Shown here: one piece after another, positions 60,501-64,000 of the stretch | Position numbering within the stretch: the first letter of the stretch is position 1 | Layout: every line of letters starts with the position of its first letter | Source: Marseilla massiliensis | Lineage (GTDB): Bacteria; Bacteroidota; Bacteroidia; Bacteroidales; Bacteroidaceae | Reading direction: 5' to 3' | DNA: 64,000 nt | NCBI RefSeq assembly: GCF_016899955.1 | Contig: NZ_JACJJL010000001.1 | Span: 285,174-349,173 of the forward strand | Position numbers and translations under genes: made by a program | Notes under the pieces: generated by a model | The model's database searches: none | What the model was told of the DNA's origin: nothing | The model's input: the letters and a program-made list of their open reading frames with translations, nothing else

Positions 60501-61839
60501 GGAGTTCAGGCGCATCAGCACGGGAAATGCGCGCCTGCAACTGGTCAGGGGCGGCATAGTGGGATTCGCCAGGGGCATATACATGGACTTCTTCAGCGCG
60601 GCCCGGCAGAAAGAGGTGGCTTTCACCATGGTGCCGTTTGAGCGTGACTACACCATGGCCTTCGACCGGCGGATGGTCGAGACAATGGTCTACAACCTGC
60701 TGAGCAACGCCATCAAGTATGTGCCGAGGCGCGGCTCGGTGACGCTGCGCCTGCGGCTCGACGGCCGCAAGGTGCTCATCAGCGTGGAAGACAGCGGCCC
60801 CGGATTGTCGGAAGAGCAGCAGAAGAGCCTGTTCAGCCCCTTCATGCATGGCTATGTGGGCAGCGGCGGCATGGGCATAGGGCTGTACACGGCGCGGCAG
60901 ATGGCCCTGTTGCACAAGGGCGACCTTACCTACGGCAGGGCTGCGGGCCTGACGGTGTTCACCGTGGAGCTGCCTGCCGACGAGTCGGTGTATGCCGCCG
61001 GCGACTACGGGGCAGAGCCTTCGGCCGACGAAACCGGCACTCCCGGCGCTGGCGGCGGCGTGCGCGAGCTGCTGCCCGAGCCGCTCAACGATGTGAAGGT
61101 GGCCATAGTGGAAGACGACCCCGACATGATGGAGCAGCTGCGCACCGAGATTGGCGCTTACTTCCGCACGGAGTGCTATCCCGACGGCGAGAGCGCGGCC
61201 GATGGCCTGGCCGCTTCGGGTGTGGCGCTGGTGGTTTGCGACGTGATGCTGCCGGGCATCTACGGCTACGAACTGGTTCGCCGCCTGCGCCACAACGCCG
61301 CCACGGCGTCGGTGCCGGTGATAATGCTCACCGCGCTCGACGACGATGAGCACGCCTTGCGCGGCTACAAGGCTGGCGCAGACGACTATATGGGCAAGCC
61401 CTGCAACTTTGCCCTGCTGGCCGCCAAGGCCGCCCGGCTCATTGCCTGGCGGTCTCACGGCAGGGCCGAGTCTGCCGGGGGGCAGCCCGAGGGGCAGGGC
61501 GGCGTGGTGACGGCACGGGCCGACAGGGCGTTCATGGACAGCGTGCGGAGGGTGGTCGAGGCCCGCCTGGGCGAGCCGGGCTTCGGCGTCGACCAGCTGG
61601 CCGATGCCATGTGCATGGGCCGGACAAAGCTTTACGGCAGGATGAAAGAGCTGTTTGGCACCACGCCAAACCGCTACATACTCGACGTGAGGCTCGAGGT
61701 GGCGGCGCGGCTGCTGTCGGAGGGCAGGCTCACCGCGAGCGAGGCAGGCTATAAGGTGGGCATGGACAACAGGTCGTATTTCTTCAAGTGCTTCAAGGAA
61801 AAGTATGGCGTGCCCCCGGGGAAGTATGCCAGGGGCTGA
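57553..61839 (+). CDS. Hybrid two-component system protein (propeller sensor, kinase, receiver, AraC HTH)
   Basis: The 1428-residue protein has a signal/anchor segment, then two-component regulator propeller repeats (~50-775; GYIWIGTSNGLCRYDGF, GYIWAGTEEGVSRVNPSNN), a Y_Y_Y domain (YRLDGEDRQWHTANG...LRPGTYTFRVRA), and a transmembrane helix (WWAWVVYAAALASLSAWLYSLW). The His kinase follows with phospho-acceptor His936 in HEFRTPLAL and an ATPase domain (N box NLLSNAIKY, G box DSGPGL). A receiver domain has Asp1230 in VVCDVMLPG. An AraC HTH closes the protein (VDQLADAMCMGRTKLYGRMKELFGTTPNRYI). This is the Bacteroidetes HTCS layout: glycan fragments bind the periplasmic propeller and signal to DNA in one chain. 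Proximity to the PL11, GH2 and surface-protein genes makes rhamnogalacturonan-type glycans the likely signal. Confidence 0.93.
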   Translation: MSCLRIFLLGVVRALVAWLAPVVSSGVVILTAAALFPAPLSAQGEGVGYSMRRISSAGGLPSNTVHCMARDASGYIWIGTSNGLCRYDGFNAMRLRGISCDPSVYIEPNIGDVECDEKRGLVWVLTSAGIVGCFDVRQSRFVDYTGRGEYLRQYGQWMLADGGLWLYGNGDGVRHVDRRGGRFIVVDYSERAGNLPSDDVRRVAADSAGNVWLLTARGALAVTPGGKAVALGAGRNMAGCAPVGGGMALVGADGSIGIYDSRLRLARRLRVGGVGTVGVGRLTHCCEWRGQLLLFTAGGALAVDMATGRQYRPDSLQIAGAVACPGSSPGWQTVANGSGDVLTLRSDGLASRFNLLPGGRNPSQGGVKIRVAAAGRALYIATNGNGLFCLDPARGAMPSRVEEPAGTDALSDMLLCIMATGDGTLLVGNEAAGVTCVMPGRQTQARYILPEPGGMGSLANTVRHIATRGDGKMFVSTKDNAIYDYNPATGGLQATGRLRACAYAFFTDRHGHTYLGTRGDGLYVDGLRYATDETARHIPSNDIYDVAQDGRGRIYVATWDGGLLVADNPGQRPVRFRVMLNRTRDERRVRRVCIDGRGRAWVATCNGLYTADTRQGRIDNASFTRLAAADGSLPATNIICLTVARDGNVYAGGLGCGLIKVKPGKGAARPGYEQITMAQGLVNDNVRSVVEDRYGYIWAGTEEGVSRVNPSNNTATSYRFGTTLEGNICSEGAAAVAPDGTLLFGTFGGMLAVSPVNPERDMTRARPPLITNIMVNGLEPWQDTALAGLVAGADTTGRMELGHDQGNITLCFSNMDYANAASSFFMYRLDGEDRQWHTANGRAVARYANLRPGTYTFRVRAMTADTRWSPDTTLAITILQPWWLRWWAWVVYAAALASLSAWLYSLWLRGFRLRQQVLTERRMGEFRLNLFTQIAHEFRTPLALIQGAADRLARNDGRPPSRSALQTVRRGTSRLLRQVNMLMEFRRISTGNARLQLVRGGIVGFARGIYMDFFSAARQKEVAFTMVPFERDYTMAFDRRMVETMVYNLLSNAIKYVPRRGSVTLRLRLDGRKVLISVEDSGPGLSEEQQKSLFSPFMHGYVGSGGMGIGLYTARQMALLHKGDLTYGRAAGLTVFTVELPADESVYAAGDYGAEPSADETGTPGAGGGVRELLPEPLNDVKVAIVEDDPDMMEQLRTEIGAYFRTECYPDGESAADGLAASGVALVVCDVMLPGIYGYELVRRLRHNAATASVPVIMLTALDDDEHALRGYKAGADDYMGKPCNFALLAAKAARLIAWRSHGRAESAGGQPEGQGGVVTARADRAFMDSVRRVVEARLGEPGFGVDQLADAMCMGRTKLYGRMKELFGTTPNRYILDVRLEVAARLLSEGRLTASEAGYKVGMDNRSYFFKCFKEKYGVPPGKYARG

Positions 61840-61887
61840 CCGTAGGCACCCGTGGGCGGCGCGGGCGGGGCAGGCCGACATGTGCAA

Positions 61888-61927
61888 AACGGCGGAGATG
61901 GCTCCCGGGGGGAGCGTCTCCGCCGTT
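61888..61927. terminator. Bidirectional terminator between the regulator and enolase
   Basis: A perfect 11-bp stem (61888-61898 with 61917-61927) lies between convergent genes. The U-run is weak. Confidence 0.6.
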
Positions 61928-61977
61928 CATCCTTTGAGGAAAAGGTAAAATAAACATTCTGTAAGCGAGGCCCGCGC

Positions 61978-63342
<1,365 letters not shown>

Positions 63343-63345
63343 CTA

Positions 63346-63376
63346 CAAAGATAGTGCCAAAATGCGTGCCGGCAAA
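63346..63376 (-). promoter_or_regulatory. Promoter of eno
   Basis: The complement reads TTTG (63373-63376), 19 nt, TATCTTTG (63346-63353), a full match to the Bacteroidetes promoter, 60 nt before the start codon. Confidence 0.78.
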
Positions 63377-63535
63377 AAAACGGGCATCATAATAAATAGG
63401 TATTTTGGCCGTGGGCAGCGGCTGTGGCGCGCCCGGCGGAGGCCTGTGCGGGCTGTTGGCTGTGGCTTCGAGGCACGCTCTGTGATGCCCGGCGCAGGGG
63501 CATGGAGGCGGGAAAACGATTGCAGTGTTCCAAAA

Positions 63536-63620
63536 CGGGTCATTCGGTGTTGCAAAACGGGCCGTTTTGCACCTTGAAACGGGCCGTTTTGCAGGCATAC
63601 CAATTATTGGTGACTTGCGA
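63536..63620. repeat. 22-nt phased palindromic array M
   Basis: Cores begin at 63536 (CGGGTCA), 63558 (CGGGCCG) and 63580 (CGGGCCG), 22 nt apart. The middle unit is a perfect dyad apart from its centre: arms TGCAAAA and TTTTGCA around CGGGCCG. A right flank like GGTGACTTGCGACGG follows at about 63609. It lies between the eno promoter and the leftward outer-membrane gene; no gene is seen in 63286-63761. Confidence 0.82.
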
Positions 63621-63761
63621 CGGCTGTGCTCCCCGTGCCGCCCCGCGCCCACGATGCCGGGGCAGCCTGGTGCAGGCCTGCCCCGGAAACGGTTGGTGCG
63701 ACATTGTGTCATACTGTCACCCGGCCCAGACTTTGAGTCACGCCGTTGGCTGGCGGAGGCC

Positions 63762-64000
63762 TCAGTGCTTTGCCTTGCGGGCAAACTTGTAGGCCAGCGA
63801 CAGCATGAGGTAACGGGGGATGCTGTTGTATCGCGTCTCGGTGCGGCCCTGGGCGTTCACGGAGTAGTCTTTGTTAGACAGTTGGTGAAGCAGGTCGAAG
63901 GCCGTGAGCTTGGCCACGAGACAGCCCTTGAAGAACGACTTCGAGAGCTGGGCGTTCCACACCGGGTCGTCGGTGTTCATCTCGGCGCTGCCGTATCCGC
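63762..64000 (-). CDS. Outer-membrane beta-barrel protein, C-terminal fragment (gene continues beyond window)
   Basis: The frame is open to the window edge (upstream codons read G-Y-G-S-A-E before MNTDDPVWN). The visible ~79 residues (VWNAQLSKSFFKGCLVAKLTAFDLLHQLSNKDYSVNAQGRTETRYNSIPRYLMLSLAYKFARK) have the alternating aromatic pattern of the last strands of a TonB-receptor-like barrel. They resemble the outer membrane beta-barrel family proteins common in Bacteroidales (OMP_b-brl_3 type). Substrate unknown. Confidence 0.75.
   Translation of the reverse strand, partial: GYGSAEMNTDDPVWNAQLSKSFFKGCLVAKLTAFDLLHQLSNKDYSVNAQGRTETRYNSIPRYLMLSLAYKFARKAKH

Overview
This 64 kb window comes from a high-GC member of the Bacteroidales, most likely Prevotellaceae-like; the taxonomic guess is inference. 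The support is Bacteroidetes promoters (TTTG, about 19 nt, TAnnTTTG), type IX secretion (T9SS)-style C-terminal tails, a hybrid two-component regulator, DUF4294 and DUF4271 proteins, an Omp28 family protein and many secreted glycan-active enzymes. Strong GC bias produces very long antisense open frames that are not genes.

Layout: 0-0.6 kb is the end of a DUF4294 gene. 1-4.3 kb is a leftward unit of an Lrp/AsnC regulator, a class I amidotransferase/dipeptidase fusion and an M28 lipoprotein resembling glutaminyl cyclase. 4.7-7.6 kb is an M16 protease. 8.1-19.4 kb is a rightward carbohydrate cluster (GH28, GH43, SGNH, GH42, CE4-like deacetylase, SGNH sialate-esterase-like, GH97). 19.7-24.0 kb holds two paralogous small HTH proteins, a cyclophilin-fold protein, tRNA-Gln, an O-methyltransferase, aroQ and xerD. 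24.4-33.6 kb is a leftward set of three secreted proteins (Omp28-like, propeller-like, fibronectin-III) next to a membrane TPR/LuxR-type regulator. 34.3-41.4 kb is a housekeeping block (metK, DUF4271, hemD, rnpA, yidD, a TlpA-like protein, tyrS). 41.5-61.8 kb is a second glycan region (GH43, secreted adhesin-like protein, GH2, a giant PL11 rhamnogalacturonan lyase with autotransporter-type repeats, a frameshifted surface protein, and a hybrid sensor/AraC regulator). The window ends with enolase and the C-terminus of an outer-membrane barrel protein.

Functionally, the two glycan regions point to pectin side-chain and arabinogalactan breakdown: backbone cleavage (PL11, GH28), side-chain trimming (GH43, GH42, GH2, GH97) and ester removal (SGNH, CE4-like). 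No complete SusC/SusD pair is present. The hybrid regulator at 57.6 kb is the probable local glycan sensor.

The most unusual signal is non-coding. Thirteen intergenic regions carry an array of near-palindromic units whose 7-nt cores (CGGGCCG or CGGCCCG and close variants) recur at exactly 22-nt steps, three to six units per array. Many arrays share a phase-locked flanking motif and a TTTACACC-like end. Some neighbouring units form perfect 14-18 bp hairpins, and one array shows paired compensatory changes. I do not recognise this as a described family.
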